Origin: Talpa occidentalis
Taxonomy: Eukaryota > Chordata > Mammalia > Eulipotyphla > Talpidae
Length of the DNA stretch: 64,000 nt
Direction of reading: 5' to 3'
NCBI RefSeq assembly: GCF_014898055.3
Contig: NW_023601104.1
Coordinates: forward strand, 43,278,210 to 43,342,209
In this document: positions 12,428 through 24,785 of the stretch, piece by piece
How the letters are laid out: every line of letters begins with the position of its first letter
How positions within the stretch are numbered: position 1 is the stretch's first letter
Notes under the pieces: model-generated
Databases searched by the model: none
Told to the model about the DNA's origin: nothing
Seen by the model: the letters and a program-made list of their open reading frames with translations, nothing else
Position numbers and translations under genes: made by a program

Positions 12428-13639
12428 AACACATTAGAAATTTAATTTTCTTATGATAACAAATCTAGAGGGGAGCAAAATGTCTAGTACTTCTAAGGCA
12501 GAGTCCTGGAAATGAAGTACATGACTTATTTGGAAAGAGACTTTTGAGAGGGAGTCAGTTGCTTTGCTTAGAAAAGCATTAAGCAGAACCTGTCATTTGG
12601 CTTAAAATTTTATACCATGCATCTGATCAGAGGTCACAGTGAGTCTCGTTGTGGGAAAAACTGGACATGCAGATTTATTAGAACCATGAAATATGTTGGG
12701 GGTTGCTTTCCAGGTTTGTTTTTTTTTTTTTTTTTCATTTTATATCATATGCCTAGTGAAAATTTAGGGTTTTAAAAATGATTTTGTATTTCTAACCTTT
12801 GCCCCCCACCCCCCAGTCTTTTCATATTTCATTAAAGTATTAGCTTTCCTACAATCCAAAATCCCTGGACAGCTTTGCTGGTAGATAGTGTCTGAGTGTG
12901 CAGGTCTGTCTTTGAGCTTGTCTTGCTAACAGGCTGTGGTTCTTACTAGCTTTGGGCTCACATACTAGGAGGAAGGCCAAAACTGATTCCTGGAATTGAA
13001 CCTTCGGCTTGCCGTGGAGACTCAATGGCTAAATCCTGGATTTAGAGGAAATCTCAGCTCTGGGGACTGCCTGGCATTTGGTGGAAGAGAGCAAGCTGGA
13101 AAGCTCCCAGACCTGCTCTCCATGTAGCATTATACAGTCTGCAGTTTCTTTGGTTGGTGTTTTCTGTTGCTGAATAGCAACAGAGAGAACACCTAGCAAC
13201 CGAGGGAAAATATTTAATCCTTCATCTATCCCCTTCCTTACAAGAAAAGTACTAAATTCCTTTGTCTTGCTTCTCCCTTTCTTTCAATATCTGGAAGATA
13301 TCCTTTTGCATTAGCATACATAATACACATGCTGTAAAAGCTGATCTTATTTACTACCCCTTTAATAAAAACAACTGCACCCCCTTTGCAATTCGATAAT
13401 CAAATCACAAGACCACTCACTCACTGAGATCATAGAGGACAAAGAATCATCAGTTGCTTGTATGTCTAGTTCCCTGCTCTATATTGTGAGCCCCTGGAAA
13501 TGGGGACCAGCCTCATTTCATCTTTGTGCAAGGACTAGTTTACCTGTTTAAAGGCTAGAGATGGTTGCTTGGATTGTATTTCTGTGGAGCCTTTAAACTA
13601 GGCTATCAATTAAGAGAATGCTTCTGAGGTGCTCAGGCT
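12428..13639. other. Unique non-genic sequence
   Basis: It contains a T run (about 12718-12736). No exon or RNA gene was recognised. Confidence 0.45.
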
Positions 13640-13760
13640 ACATTAGCGGAGGCCTACAGGTGATACTAAGAGTTTGTGAGAGCTCACCATGAGCCTGGCA
13701 CTGTTCCCATGTTATTCTCACCACAATTCTGTGAAGGAGTATGCTGAGTTTTTACCTTTG
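13640..13760 (+). repeat. MIR SINE remnant (weak)
   Basis: 'GAGCCTGGCACTGTTCCCAT' followed by a 'ttattctcaccacaattctgtgaagg' type stretch follows the MIR core. Both ends have decayed. Confidence 0.4.
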
Positions 13761-14071
13761 TGGTATTTCACAGAAGGCCTCCCATATAACAAAGCAAATC
13801 TATCCTGCAGGGAGGACATCTGACCTCTTAGAGGCTGTGCCTGAAAGTTACCTTGGTGACGTCTTTGGGCTCCAGGTTCTGCTCCTGCAGTCTGCCAGCA
13901 TCAGCATTGGAATCCCCCACTGAAAGGAGACCTGAGGCTGACTGGGTTAACTAGGTTTGGGTACACCTACACAGACATTCACAGTGTCAAGTGCAGTGAT
14001 CACACACAGCTGACAGCAGGGTCAGCTGTTTTGGCCTGACACGGCTCTCTCTCCCTCCCCCCTCTCCTGCT

Positions 14072-14094
14072 CCCCCCCCCCCCCCCCCCCCCCC
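14072..14094 (+). repeat. Poly-C homopolymer (C23)
   Basis: An uninterrupted run of 23 C follows a C/T-rich lead-in (14043-14071). Long C/G homopolymers are rare in mammalian DNA and unstable. The exact length is also the kind of value that sequencing handles poorly. Confidence 0.95.
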
Positions 14095-14772
14095 GCCATC
14101 TTCCTAATAGCCAGCTACTTGGGAAGTTGAATCTGGAATTGGATCCAGTGAATTGAATCCAGTGTTGGACGAGCTCTCCCCGGGTTTGTCCTTAACCCTC
14201 CTTTTAATTTGTTAGCCTTACAAACCTCCTGCTGTTCACATGATCTTTCTTCAAACATGGTTTAATGGAATTGCTTAGATTTGTGCTTAACTAAATTACA
14301 ATCTCAGTTCAACCTCACCTCACCTCCTTGAGATTTTTCTGGTTTGCCTTAGTTGGGGTATTGCATGCTCCCTGACTCATGCCATGTGTTAGAAAATTTC
14401 TGAGTCTGTTTCATAGGTGGCTGATCATTATTACCATGGTATGGAGATTTTGCTGCCTTTAGCTTTCAGTGGGCAAAGATATTTCAAATTTCTTTGGAGA
14501 CAACTCAGAGTATTGCCTTGCTAGATATCCTATTATGTTCTTATATCTGGAATATAAGAATAGGGCAATGGCCCCTTTAAAAAAGAATAGTCTGTATTCA
14601 GAGCAGGTTAATCCTGCTATGTTCTGGAAACCTGGCAGAATCATTAATAAGGGAACCAGTTGTGTGTAGATTTAAATTAATCAGCAAGCATCCAGCAGCT
14701 AGAAACCTAAGGGGAGGGGAGCATCTTTCTCCTTGAAAAGAGAAAATACACTCCCCTCTCATTGGGAAAATA

Positions 14773-14773
<1 letters not shown>

Positions 14774-14847
<74 letters not shown>
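14774..14847 (+). repeat. Compound (AC)n(GA)n microsatellite
   Basis: About 18 AC units run straight into about 18 GA units with no interruption. It is likely to vary in length between individuals. The open frame read across it is repeat only. Confidence 0.97.
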
Positions 14848-14849
<2 letters not shown>

Positions 14850-15639
14850 TCATGGAGAAACAGACATATGGTGTGGCCATAATCTTTTCACTCTTGTGGT
14901 TTCTGCCAAGCTGTGTGAGAGGAAAAATTTTAACTCTCTGAAAGATGAGCTGTACCCCCAGGGGAATGGTTTCAGATTTTAAAGGATGGAGAGACTAGGG
15001 TGGATTATAGTCACCATTGTGAAGAGCTATTTGTATGTCAAGTCCATGAGTATGGGGAGCCATGTTCAAGGCTCCATATCAAATTAGGTGAAAGCAGACT
15101 CAAGAAGTAAAGGAGAGACTGGAGCAAGCCACGTAGCTTTCCTATCCCCACCACAAGTGGCCATGCTCTTTCTAGAAATGCAGACACCAATAAATTCTAA
15201 CTCATTATTTTCGTTTCCCTTTCCAGTTAAGGCAAATGGAAATTAGGAACAATGAAACACTGTGGGAGTTGGTGACAAAATTGTTTAGGGCCATAGATGT
15301 TTGAATGAGTTCTACACAAGACAAAAAAGGTCCCAGTAAATTAGGAAGATGTTTATTTTGAATTAATCTATAATTGATTCAGATTTGGTTAGCCACCCAA
15401 TTTTTCTCTTTGCGTTGTTAGATATTATCTAACCCTAGTACTCTTTTAATATCCGTGTTTAATTGTTAACATTCATTACTCCCGCTTTTATTTTAAAAGG
15501 CATATGTTAGTTGGAAAGCATCTGGTAGGCTCTCCAACTTTAGTTGCTTGATACATAAGGAACATTTTCTATCTGAATCCTGAGGTACATCACAAGGTAA
15601 ATGAAACACTGAATGATGTCCTGAGGACCTGCATTTGAA
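14848..15639. other. Unique non-genic sequence
   Basis: No gene or assignable repeat was seen. Confidence 0.45.
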
Positions 15640-15810
15640 AGCCACCTTTGCCCCTGCAGAAAGCTCACCTGGGACAAACCCTGTACCTCTTAGAACCTTG
15701 CTTTCTCATGGGAAAATCTGGGATCAGAAAGTGTCTGCCTTGCCAGGTGCAGGATTATTGTGATAATCAAAAGAAATAAAGTGAAATCGATTTAGTAGTG
15801 CAGGGGAACT
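15640..15810 (+). repeat. MIR SINE remnant (3' half, weak)
   Basis: The order 'ccttgctttctcatgggaaaat' then 'aggattattgtgataatcaaa' recalls the 'cctcatctgtaaaatgggg' part of MIR and the sequence after it. The match is diverged. Confidence 0.35.
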
Positions 15811-16458
15811 TAAAAGTCATGGTTCAGATAACAGTTTATATTTTGGAAAAAGTCTATTTTTTAATGGATTGAAGGTCTCTTCAATCCACCTCTGATCCAC
15901 CATCTCTGTGTTCATGGAGAAGTTGCTTCACCTGCTTCACCTCCAGGGACCTTAGTTTTGTTAAGTGAAAAGACACGATGTGGCCGTCACGAAGGGAACT
16001 CCAGCTGTAAGGCAGGCACATGCTCACTGTGTGGCTGACCTTGCTCCCTCACACCATCTGACCCTGCTGTCCTGGGAGAAAATGTTGGTCCCAGAGTAGC
16101 TCCCCCTTATCTTATATAATTAGTCTTCTGATAAACTTTTCTTTATAAAGGATTCTGTAGCTAAACTGAAAAAAAAATGTTTGGAAACCATTGGATTCAA
16201 TCATTTATACTTTCCTTTCAAAGATCCACTATTGTATTTTTATTATCATTTTTGCTGCTGCTCTTTTTAATATTATAGGAGACACACCATCCTCACTGGT
16301 GGCAGCACATTAAGGCAGGCATGGAGCTTGGGGAAGAGATGTCGGCTCTTAAAATATTGGCTAGTTTTGTAAATTTAAATAGGTGCAGTGGTGGGAAACA
16401 TAGTAAGCCTTTAAGTCAGGTGAACTGATTCACAGCAGTGGGCCACTCAAGCATGAGG
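15811..16458. other. Unique non-genic sequence
   Basis: No gene or assignable repeat was seen. Confidence 0.4.
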
Positions 16459-16520
16459 GTGTGTGTGTGTGTGTGTGTGTATGTGTGTGTGTGTGTGTGT
16501 GTCTGTCTGTGTGTCTGTCT
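16459..16520 (+). repeat. (TG)n microsatellite with TCTG interruptions
   Basis: (GT)n runs from 16459 to about 16500 with one A interruption, then continues as GTCTGTCTGTGTGTCTGTCT. Alternating purine-pyrimidine DNA of this kind can adopt Z-form. Confidence 0.95.
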
Positions 16521-19434
16521 GGTGTGTCTGCAGACTCTGATCCACCAAGAATCTGGTGACATCACATCAACATGATATCATGCCAACATGATCATGTCAC
16601 CATATTAATATGACACTATATTCATGTGTGTCCTTTATGTATTGATACTTGATCAATAGGTAGGTATACTTTGGGTTACAGTAGTGGCAAAACAGTAGTT
16701 GAAATCTTTCTCTGAAAAGAGGAGGTAAAACATTATTTTAAAGAATAAAATCCAGCATGCTATTTTTAATTTCATCCACATATTCCCAAACTACCTGCAT
16801 CATTTCAGGGAGAATTAACCCTCTCAGGTCAGTTGCAGATGAGTTAATATACTCATGGAATTTACTGTTAGGGCCCTTCACTGGATGAAATGACTTAATC
16901 CTGATGTGAAGAGTTCTTCAGAGTCTTCCAAAACAATCTAAGCTATTTCCAGCTTTCAGAGGTGTTCTTTTTCTCCCTTAGAAGACTATTTTTTTAACCC
17001 ATGTATGACATATCTTGCAGTTTTTTCCCTGCAGATTCTACTTCTCCATCATTACTACTTCTGATCTCTAATTAATTTCACCTCTTGTTGTAGGTGAAAA
17101 CATTAAGTTTGTTGCTAATATTATTGGAAGTGGTTTAGATACTGTGTTAATGTAAAGTACCATGAACATAAACATTTTAAACATTTAAAATGTTTACTCT
17201 TTAATATGTTAAAGCTCTCTAAGTTTTATGCAAAAGGATGTTAAACACTTGGATTAAAATAATGGCAAAGCTGTGAGGAGTTGAAATTTTCTTGCTTTAT
17301 TAATATCATGTTCTTATCTCTCCCCTTCAGTCCAACACAACCTATAAGGCTGACATGGTTGTTATTTTAAATTGCTTCTTAGTGGCTCTTGCTCTCAGAC
17401 TTGCAATATCTTTTAAAAATCTTAATGAGGGGGATTACAAACCTTGGCAAAGATAAACAGCATAAATGTCTTGATTAAAATGGATAAACTGAAATGGGAT
17501 TTGATACTGGGATGATAGCGGCCAGCATGACAGAGATTTACTTCCTCTTGAAGACAAACTTCTACCCTTACAATGTGGAGTCTGGAAATCTGGCCCTAGA
17601 CTCCTTGAAAAAAATAGGCCCATGTCCTTGCATGGAGGTTATTGGCATATCCGTCCCTTTAAGAAAAAAAAAATCTAGGCACTCTGAGTTCAGGGATGTT
17701 TTACATAAAGATTTGTTGATTCTGCTGAGGTTTTGAGACTTAATGCACTATTTTATTTCTGGTACTTGGTGAGCCCATAGGAAAGCAAATTAATGATCAA
17801 TCATTTTTTTATTTTCCTGTTGATTTTAAGTAATGATTTTGAGCTATGTAACACGAAAAACAGTGTGTACATAAGGAATGAGCTCCTGAATGGTACCAAA
17901 GTTTGACTTGACATTGTTTGGGAACACAACCACATTTAATATATATGTATATGAATGATTTAGTAAAAAATAGAATCATATTTTACATGCTGATTTATAA
18001 TTTTTTATTTTATAGAATCTTATGTCAGTGAGCAGAATATTCTCAGTGATGCCTGCTACATAGTAGATACTCAAAGAATATTTTTAAATGAATTTTTAAC
18101 GCCTAAGAAAGGGAGGCTATTATCTGTGGAATGCATGATTTAGATGTTGTTAAACCTTAAAACAAAAGCAAGGGCAGGGGTAGACTATGTGAGCTCCAAT
18201 ATTCTAGGAAGCAGGTTTCTATAAACACCTATGTGTGTGCTTTATATATGTCGCATAACAGGGAGGTAGAGATAACACACAAGATCCTTCTAAATCTTTG
18301 AAACAGTCATCATTTTCTCCCATACTGATGACTAGCTGGATTATAATTTCTTCTACAAACCTACTGGTTGGTTGTTTGAGGAACGTACGAAGCGTCTGAT
18401 CAGATTTCTAGTGCTATTTGTGGCAATTGTCAATAAATCTAATTGCACATGTGTGTACACCATCTTATTCTCAGCACTAATAAAGTGTTGAAGAGGATAT
18501 AGAAATGCTAACGTACATAATAGGAACCCTATGGATTAATCTCTTTATGATGATCAGTGTCAACCATTTTCAGATCCTTGCTCAAGTTGCATGTATTGTT
18601 CCCAGCAATTCTATTACTTCTCGTGCTCCAATCCAATACTTTTTGCTCTCATTATCACCTCTCAGTGCCTTCAAGATTAAGCTTCTGCTTAATCAGCCTC
18701 AGACAAGCTGTGCTTCAACAACATAAATCTATATACAGTCTTCTAAAACACAATGTGAAGCATTTTCTTTTTCTTTTGTTTTAAATGACTTTCTTAACTC
18801 CTCTCCCCCACTTTGGTTTGTTTTTTTTTCTTTTTTTTTTTTTTTTTGTGAATTCTCATTTATGTTTCAAAGTTAGACTCAAATATCTACTCTGAAAAAT
18901 CTCAGCTCTCCTTAGGTAAAATTAATCATTCCTTCTCTGCTTTTATGTCACTGGTGTATGCCTAATTTTTTTTTAAATACTTATCAGAAGGCTGTGATGA
19001 TTATTTGTTAGTGTTCTCCTAGGCAGAATTCATCCTATCTATAGCTCTGAGCACATTTTTTGACAAATAGGAGGACTTAATATAAACCAGTATAGAACTG
19101 GGTCTCCATGGAGAAATTCTGCTCTTAAGCCAGCATCAGCCTGGAGGACAAACTCTACATTCATGAAATCTTGAGAAAACAAATCTAACTTCAGAAAGCA
19201 TTAGCAGTAATATAAATTTTATTAAAGATTTTTGGGGAGAAAGGCTAGGGCTTTACATCACCACCCAATAACTAACAACTTGATTAAAAATCTTTAGCTT
19301 TTTTCTTTCTTCTGTCAGTCTTCTGCATCTTTCAGGCAGACAGGACACATCAGAATCTAATATAATGGTGGATATAAGTGGGGTATCAAATGGGCACAGA
19401 TTTTAAAAGCTTAAATTGTTTATAAAGGGTAACT
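16521..19434. other. Unique AT-rich non-genic sequence
   Basis: No coding exon was seen. A T-rich run lies at about 18818-18847. A segment at 18040-18095 resembles the 3' end of an L2/MIR element. Open frames are all under 82 codons and carry no domain. Confidence 0.45.
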
Positions 19435-19439
19435 GATAA

Positions 19440-19690
19440 TTATGCATGAGTGTTCAAGGCCCTCCATGACCTGGCCCCCCACGCTCCAGCCCCATCCTTT
19501 GTCAGTCCTCCTTTGCCTCTTGTGCTTGTGGGTTATAACAAAGTCTGGTGACACTATTTCCTCCCTCCTGTGCTCTCCTCAGTTGTTCAGTGTCTCCCAT
19601 CTAAGGCTGAATAATCTGAACTCATTCTTCAAGTCTAAGAATCCTTATCTAAAAATAGCTCCTTTTCTGTGCTTTTATGTATAAGGGAGC
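19440..19690 (+). mobile_element. L2 LINE fragment (3' part)
   Basis: 'AAGGCCCTCCATGACCTGGC' and the following C/T-rich series match the 3' untranslated region of L2 as I remember it. A second piece at about 19870-19925 ('cctggtacataataactgctt') looks like the L2 3' end. The coding-like frame over it is repeat-derived. Confidence 0.55.
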
Positions 19691-19960
19691 CTGAGCAGGA
19701 GAAACTGCACTATAGAAAAAGAGAAAAGCATGAGTGAAAAGTCAGCCTCATAATGGACATGTTTATGCTACAAATTAGCAAGGAAACATGCACGGAAGGG
19801 AGGAGCAAATGTTAAGGGCTCCCCATCACAGTCCAGCTTGTCAATGAGCTTTTCAAAGGTGGGCAGGACTTCCTGCATTTTTGCCTGGTACATAATAACT
19901 GCTTAATGGATGTGTTGAGATGAAATGCAGTCTATCCACACAGATGTTAACATTTTCATG

Positions 19961-19979
19961 AGTCACAGCTACTGTGACT
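19961..19979. repeat. Short perfect inverted repeat with an AP-1 core
   Basis: AGTCACAG-CTA-CTGTGACT is a perfect 8-bp palindrome with a 3-base centre. The sequence TGAGTCA (19959-19965), a consensus AP-1 site, overlaps its left edge. Confidence 0.6.
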
Positions 19980-20490
19980 TGTAACTTTTAGCCCCTGCTG
20001 GACTGGCTACGGGTTTATTCAGCAGGTGCTTTTGATTGGTTTTATAATTTATTTCCATAAAAAATTACAAACCTTATCAATAGAGATAAATTTCTAAATT
20101 GAGTTTCTTTGAGTAATTCACATGGAATTTAAGTGTGATGGGTCAATTTAAAACTTACTGCTTGTTAATGGCAATCTTTGCCCTTAGTTGGACCATCTTA
20201 AATCTGCTATTAAGACTAAATGTACTTTTCTTGATCTATTTTTGTTATTATCTAGGTATTTGTTTATGACCAGGATGTTCAATTTGATGCACTTAGAAAA
20301 GTTTGTTGTCATTTAAGCAGATGGGAAATTTGTGCTTATTCTAATTGGCCATGGGAAAATCCTTTAACCACTTTGAAGTTATTTTGTGACCAAACTGGAA
20401 CTTATACCTCTATGGCAGCCTGAACCCTATGACTTGCTTAGCTTCCACTTAGTTTCAAATATTTGATTGTACTGCCTTGATTACCTACTC

Positions 20491-20706
20491 TAGGGATTGG
20501 CAAAATCCAGCCAGTAGGCTAAATTTGGACCATCAGTGGACCCAGCAAATATGTGTTAATGGGGGCAAAGCCTCTCTCCTCCTTCACATACTATGACTGC
20601 TTTCAGTGGCAGTTGTTTCCACAGGGCCCCAGAGACCATGTGCAACCCACAAAGGCTAAAACATCTACTTCGACCCTTTACAGAAACAGTTTAACAACTT
20701 CTGATC
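20491..20706. mobile_element. hAT-like non-autonomous DNA transposon fossil
   Basis: The left side has 'AGGGATTGGCAAAATCCAGC' and 'ggctaaatttggacc'. The right side has 'aaaggctaaaacatctact' and 'CCCTTTACAGAAACAGTTTA'. This is the layout of an old mammalian hAT-type MITE whose ends read as GGCAAAC... and its complement. I do not assign a family name. Confidence 0.4.
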
Positions 20707-20824
20707 ACATCCCATTTTTCTGATCTACATTAATTACATAAATCAAAGAGTTGATGCTATAGACTGAATGTCTATATCTTCCTCACCTGACCCCTGCCAA
20801 AATCACATGTTAAAACCTAATCTT

Positions 20825-21116
20825 GGGCCTCCCTGGTGGCGCAAGGATTAAGATGCAACCTATGAAGCTGTCCCCAGCCACTGTAGGACGAGTTGGATTC
20901 CCGGCCTGCCAGGGAGCAACCCACATGGCGCAGCAGACCTCTTCTGCTTTGCCCACTGCTCCCTTCAGCAGTGTGCTTTGGTCAGTCTGCCTGTTCTGCT
21001 TCCCACTCTGTCTCTGGTGAATCCTCTCACACACACCCCCACCCCGAACCCACACACACCTCTGGCCTATACCCCAGCTCTTGTATGCATAAATGAATAG
21101 ATCTTTAAAAAAAAAA
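20825..21116 (+). mobile_element. tRNA-derived SINE, type A, sense
   Basis: It begins GGGCCTCCCTGGTGGCGCA. The tRNA-like head (to about 20905) is followed by the family body, the 'CCAGCTCTTGTATGCATAAA' 3' region and an A tail. The flanks share a short imperfect duplication (AAACCTAAT on the left, AAACTAAT on the right). It lies inside an old LTR. Frames of 60-114 codons over it are SINE sequence. Confidence 0.85.
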
Positions 21117-21255
21117 CTAATGCCCAAGTTGATGGTGTTTGGAGGTGGGACCATGAATGCAATTAGTGTCCTTAAAGACTTTCCATCCCTACCCTCCTTG
21201 CCCCTTTGCCCTGGGAAGGTACAGTGAAAGGGGAGTGATCAAGAATCAGGATGCG

Positions 21256-21540
21256 AAAATACCGGATGGTCTCACTCATTACAGGAATCTAGAAAACCTA
21301 AATAAGGGACCAGGAAAAAGAATAACTATAAGAAGGAAAATATCAAAATCAAGAAACAACTATGAACCAGAGACACACTTGGGGGTGGGGGGGGGCGGGG
21401 AAAGGAGGGATAGGGGTTAAAATCAGGGGGTTGCAATTGTATGGGGAATATAAAAGTAAAAAAAATAAATTAAAAAAAGAAAAAAAAAGAAAAAAAAATA
21501 ACAAGTACAATATAATTCTTTAAAAAAAAAAAAAAGAAAG
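21256..21540 (+). mobile_element. 5'-truncated L1 3' end
   Basis: This segment matches the last 20 bases or so of ORF2 and the 3' UTR of the full-length L1 at 46.9-47.2 kb. Shared landmarks are 'ATACCGGATGGTCTCACTCA', 'GGAATCTAGAAAAC', 'AACTATGAACCAGAGACAC', the G-rich run and the A-rich tail. It is flanked by near-identical CAGGATGCG (21247-21255) and CAGGGTGCG (21544-21552). It is thus a dead copy of the same L1 lineage. Confidence 0.85.
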
Positions 21541-21674
21541 AAACAGGGTGCGGGTTCTCGTCAGAATCTGCCAGCACCTTGATCTTGGACTGTCCAGCCT
21601 CCAGAATTATGAGAAATATATTTGTTTATAAGCGACACAGTGTTTTGCTATAGCAGCCTGACCAGACTAACACA

Positions 21675-24159
21675 GTTGCCGAATAGTCACCTGGGGTTCT
21701 ATACATTTTCCTCTGTTCACAACTGAAAGGAAGTAGAACAAAGCAAGATCAAATCAACTATAAAAAGCCAAATATTTGATGTCCATTATACTGAATCTAT
21801 CAGTTTTTTTTGATGATTGGACTTTTTATTTTTGGGTGCAGGTGTGCAAATGGCCTGGGATGCTATGCCCTGGATGTTTCCTTTTTGTGAATTTTGAATG
21901 TCCAATAATAGTGTTGCTTATTAAACATGAACTCAAAGGCCTGAACTCTCTTCTCCTGCATGAGAGTCATGCAGGAGATTACAATGTTTTGACTCCTATG
22001 GAGGCCTCAAGTTATATTAGCCTAATGCATGGACTGTGCCACAGCTGAAACAACAAAACTGGGGGACCCTTTCCTGTGCTTGGTTAACCTTTCCTATCCT
22101 TAGGTGCTGAGAATATCAGGCATGCCTCTTCTCCAAATTAAGTATGAAGAACATAGGAGAAACAGTAAAATTGAATGCTGGAAAAATAGCTGATACATTT
22201 ACTCTGCTACTATTGATATCATTCAACTAAAATTATAAATCCATAGTTAGAGAAAAAATGTCTACCAGTTATCTCTTTTGGCAGAAGTATTAAGAGCTAT
22301 TTAAGAACTTTCACTCAGATGCATAATGTGTATGTCTTTGAGCAAGTAAGGTATTTATTTTCATTGTATTCTGACAACCTATCCATATGATTATACATTA
22401 TGATTATTCTCCTTTTCAGAACCCTTATCACACTTCACAAAATTAATGCGGTTTATCCTCCATCACCATTTACTAAAAATTGAGCATTTTCAATCAGTGG
22501 ACCTAGCCAAAAAACATAGCCTTATATTCTTTGACATTTTTCCTATCTTGGCAGAATTTTTTTTTTCTTTTGATTTAAACAAACAAAAAGGAAAAGGAAA
22601 ATGGAAAAAAAATAAGTTGTCAACAAAAGTAAGTAGGATGTCAAAAAATAAAAGCTTTTTGATATTTGTAACCATCAGAAGTGTTTAATTTAGAAGTCAG
22701 GTATTTTGAAGTGGAAAATCTCAGCGTTTTGTCGAGGACACATTTGTATTGATATTTTCTTTTGTGTCTCTTTCCCCATGCACTCCTGCCTCCCTTCCAT
22801 GGCCATTTTTCCCCCCCTCAATAACTTCTTCTCTGGGCAAATGGGCCTAAGAAATTAAAGGGTCTGAGAAAAGAAATATTAGATCCAAGAAAAAAACATT
22901 GTTAAAAACTGGGTTAATATTTGAAGGTATTGAAAGTACAATCTGGAATTGGTCTTAATCCCCAGTTGTTGCTTGGTGTTGAGGTCTGTCTCGGCAGGTT
23001 GGCCTTTGTTTGTTCAGAGGCTGGCATGATGGATGAGTTGGTACCAGGCCAATCTGTTTAAGTAAAACCTGGGGTTCTCTGGGTTAGCAGAACATGATTC
23101 ATCTAAAGCCTTGGGATCACCCAACAGCTGTATTGCTGTTTGCAACATCAAGGCAACTGATTGGCCCAAATCACATCCCACTTTGCAAAAGAGAAAAAGA
23201 AATAATTTGAGAGCACTCTCCCAAACTTTGAAACCGATTCTTATTCAAGCAGGAAACTTTGAATTTCCTTCTGAAAAATAGTAACAGAAACACATGGAGA
23301 ATTTATAGTGAAGAATACTCTAGGCTCCAGACTCATTACAGACTTTCCCATCTGGCCTGAGATGGCAAAAAGAATTACCTTCATTCACAGGCAGGAAAAT
23401 AAAGGTAGAGAGTGAATAAATGGTTTCGGCAAATTAGAAAGGGAGGCTATTGAGTTTTAGTCTCCTGGCTTTCCTTGATCTATCCAGGAATAGTCAACTT
23501 CCAGGGTAGGTGGATTTTGTGTTTGTTGTTGCTTTGTTGTTTTTGTTTACACAATTCAGATGCCATTGAATGCATGGATTTTTACAACATTCTCACTTGG
23601 TCTTCTGGTCAGTGACTGCACAACACTAGCCATTTCAGCTTTGCATATTTTTGATGAATATAAATTCACCTTTTAATTAACTAAAATATACTTTATTTTT
23701 CAATAGTTCTAGTAGTTCTCCTTGGAGCCATATGGAACAAATTGGATATCTGTGTCACATCCAAGTCATTGGAATATTTGAAGATAGTTTCTTGAAGTTA
23801 AAATGTTTTATGTCCTTCACTATTTCCTCAGTCAGTTTAGGCTTAAGGCTTATTCTTACTGTTTTATCTTCCTATGTGAGATCCTTTTTAACAAATCTGT
23901 TTTAAAAATTTAAAGTCCAACACAAAAATACAACTCTCTAGGAATTTGTCTGATCATGAAAGTGTGGGCTCATAAGTTACTTCCTTCTAGATTGTGTGTT
24001 TCTGTGAATGTCACCTTGAACTTAAAACATCAGTCTTCCTCCTGTGTTACCCCTTTACTCTCATACCACTACACACAGCGTTTTGAAACCAGATAGGTGG
24101 GTTCCCCCCTCACCCCATCAAGCAATTCTTGGACACCAACTGGGTGTGTTTAACTCAGT
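21675..24159. other. Unique non-genic sequence
   Basis: No exon was seen. A perfect hairpin lies at 21952-21978 and is listed separately. The region 22960-23190 is repeat-free and could be conserved, but nothing in it identifies a function. Confidence 0.45.
21952..21978. repeat. Perfect 12-bp hairpin with 3-base loop
   Basis: TCTCCTGCATGA is followed by GAG and then by the exact reverse complement TCATGCAGGAGA. The stem is too short for a microRNA precursor, and no element boundary is evident. Confidence 0.7.
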
Positions 24160-24785
24160 CCTGGCTCACTCTCCCTGGAGAGAGCACGAACATTGCATGC
24201 CATATGGTGAGGGTTCGGTCCCCAAGACTGCCTGCACTTCAGATGCCAATCCAAGCAGTAGGTCCCCAGGCTATTGTCTAGGGATATCACTTCTGTCTGA
24301 CTTGGATACAAATTGAAGATTTTCATGACCTCACCCTCCTAGAACATCTCACAGAACTCAGGGCTTCCCCACTTTAGTAAAGGATAAGAGAAACATTACG
24401 TGTGAATAGCCAGATGAAGAGATATAAAGGGTGAGGTCTAGGTGGATCCAGAGTGCAGAAGCTTCTGTCCCCATGGGGCAAGGGGATGTCACCCTCCTGG
24501 AATGTGGATGTATTTACCACCCTAGAATGTTCTCTAACACTTTTGGGATTTTTAGGGGAGCTTCCTCATATAAGCATGGTCATTCATTAACTCCTTTTCA
24601 TGCTCCACTTTTCTGTCAGCAGAATGTTGGGTGGGAGAGGACTGGAAAAAATCCAACCTTCTAATTCTTGCTTCTTTCTGGTGATCAGCTTCATCCAGGA
24701 GCCCACCCAGAGTCACCTCATTAGAACAAGAGATGCACCTAGTGCTCTTATCACTTAGGAATTCATGTTGTCAATTAAAATCTTT
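24160..24785 (+). mobile_element. Possible ancient LTR
   Basis: Phrases such as 'atctcacagaactcagggctt', 'aatagccagatgaagagat', 'cactttTGGGATTTTTAGGGG', 'AGTCACCTCATTAGAACAAGA' and 'CTCTTATCACTTAGGAATTC' occur in the order I remember for an old mammalian ERV LTR. No clear TG/CA ends or target duplication could be set. The family is unassigned. Confidence 0.35.

Larger units (their letters stand above)
20755..21674 (+). mobile_element. Old LTR (MaLR/ERVL-like) split by two insertions
   Basis: The three parts 20755-20824, 21117-21255 and 21541-21674 read as one LTR. The left end has TGCTATAGACTGAATGT. The centre has 'gatggtgtttggaggtggga'. The right end has 'CACCTTGATCTTGGACT', 'CCTCCAGAATTATGAGAAAT' and a final AACACA. 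A SINE (20825-21116) and an L1 3' end (21256-21540) interrupt it. It therefore predates both. The phrase order is that of MaLR/ERVL-type LTRs as I recall them, and the subfamily is not determined. Confidence 0.6.

Noticed and set aside
14774..14847. CRISPR-like or tandem gene repeat
   Set aside because: Plain dinucleotide arrays without spacers, in a mammalian genome.
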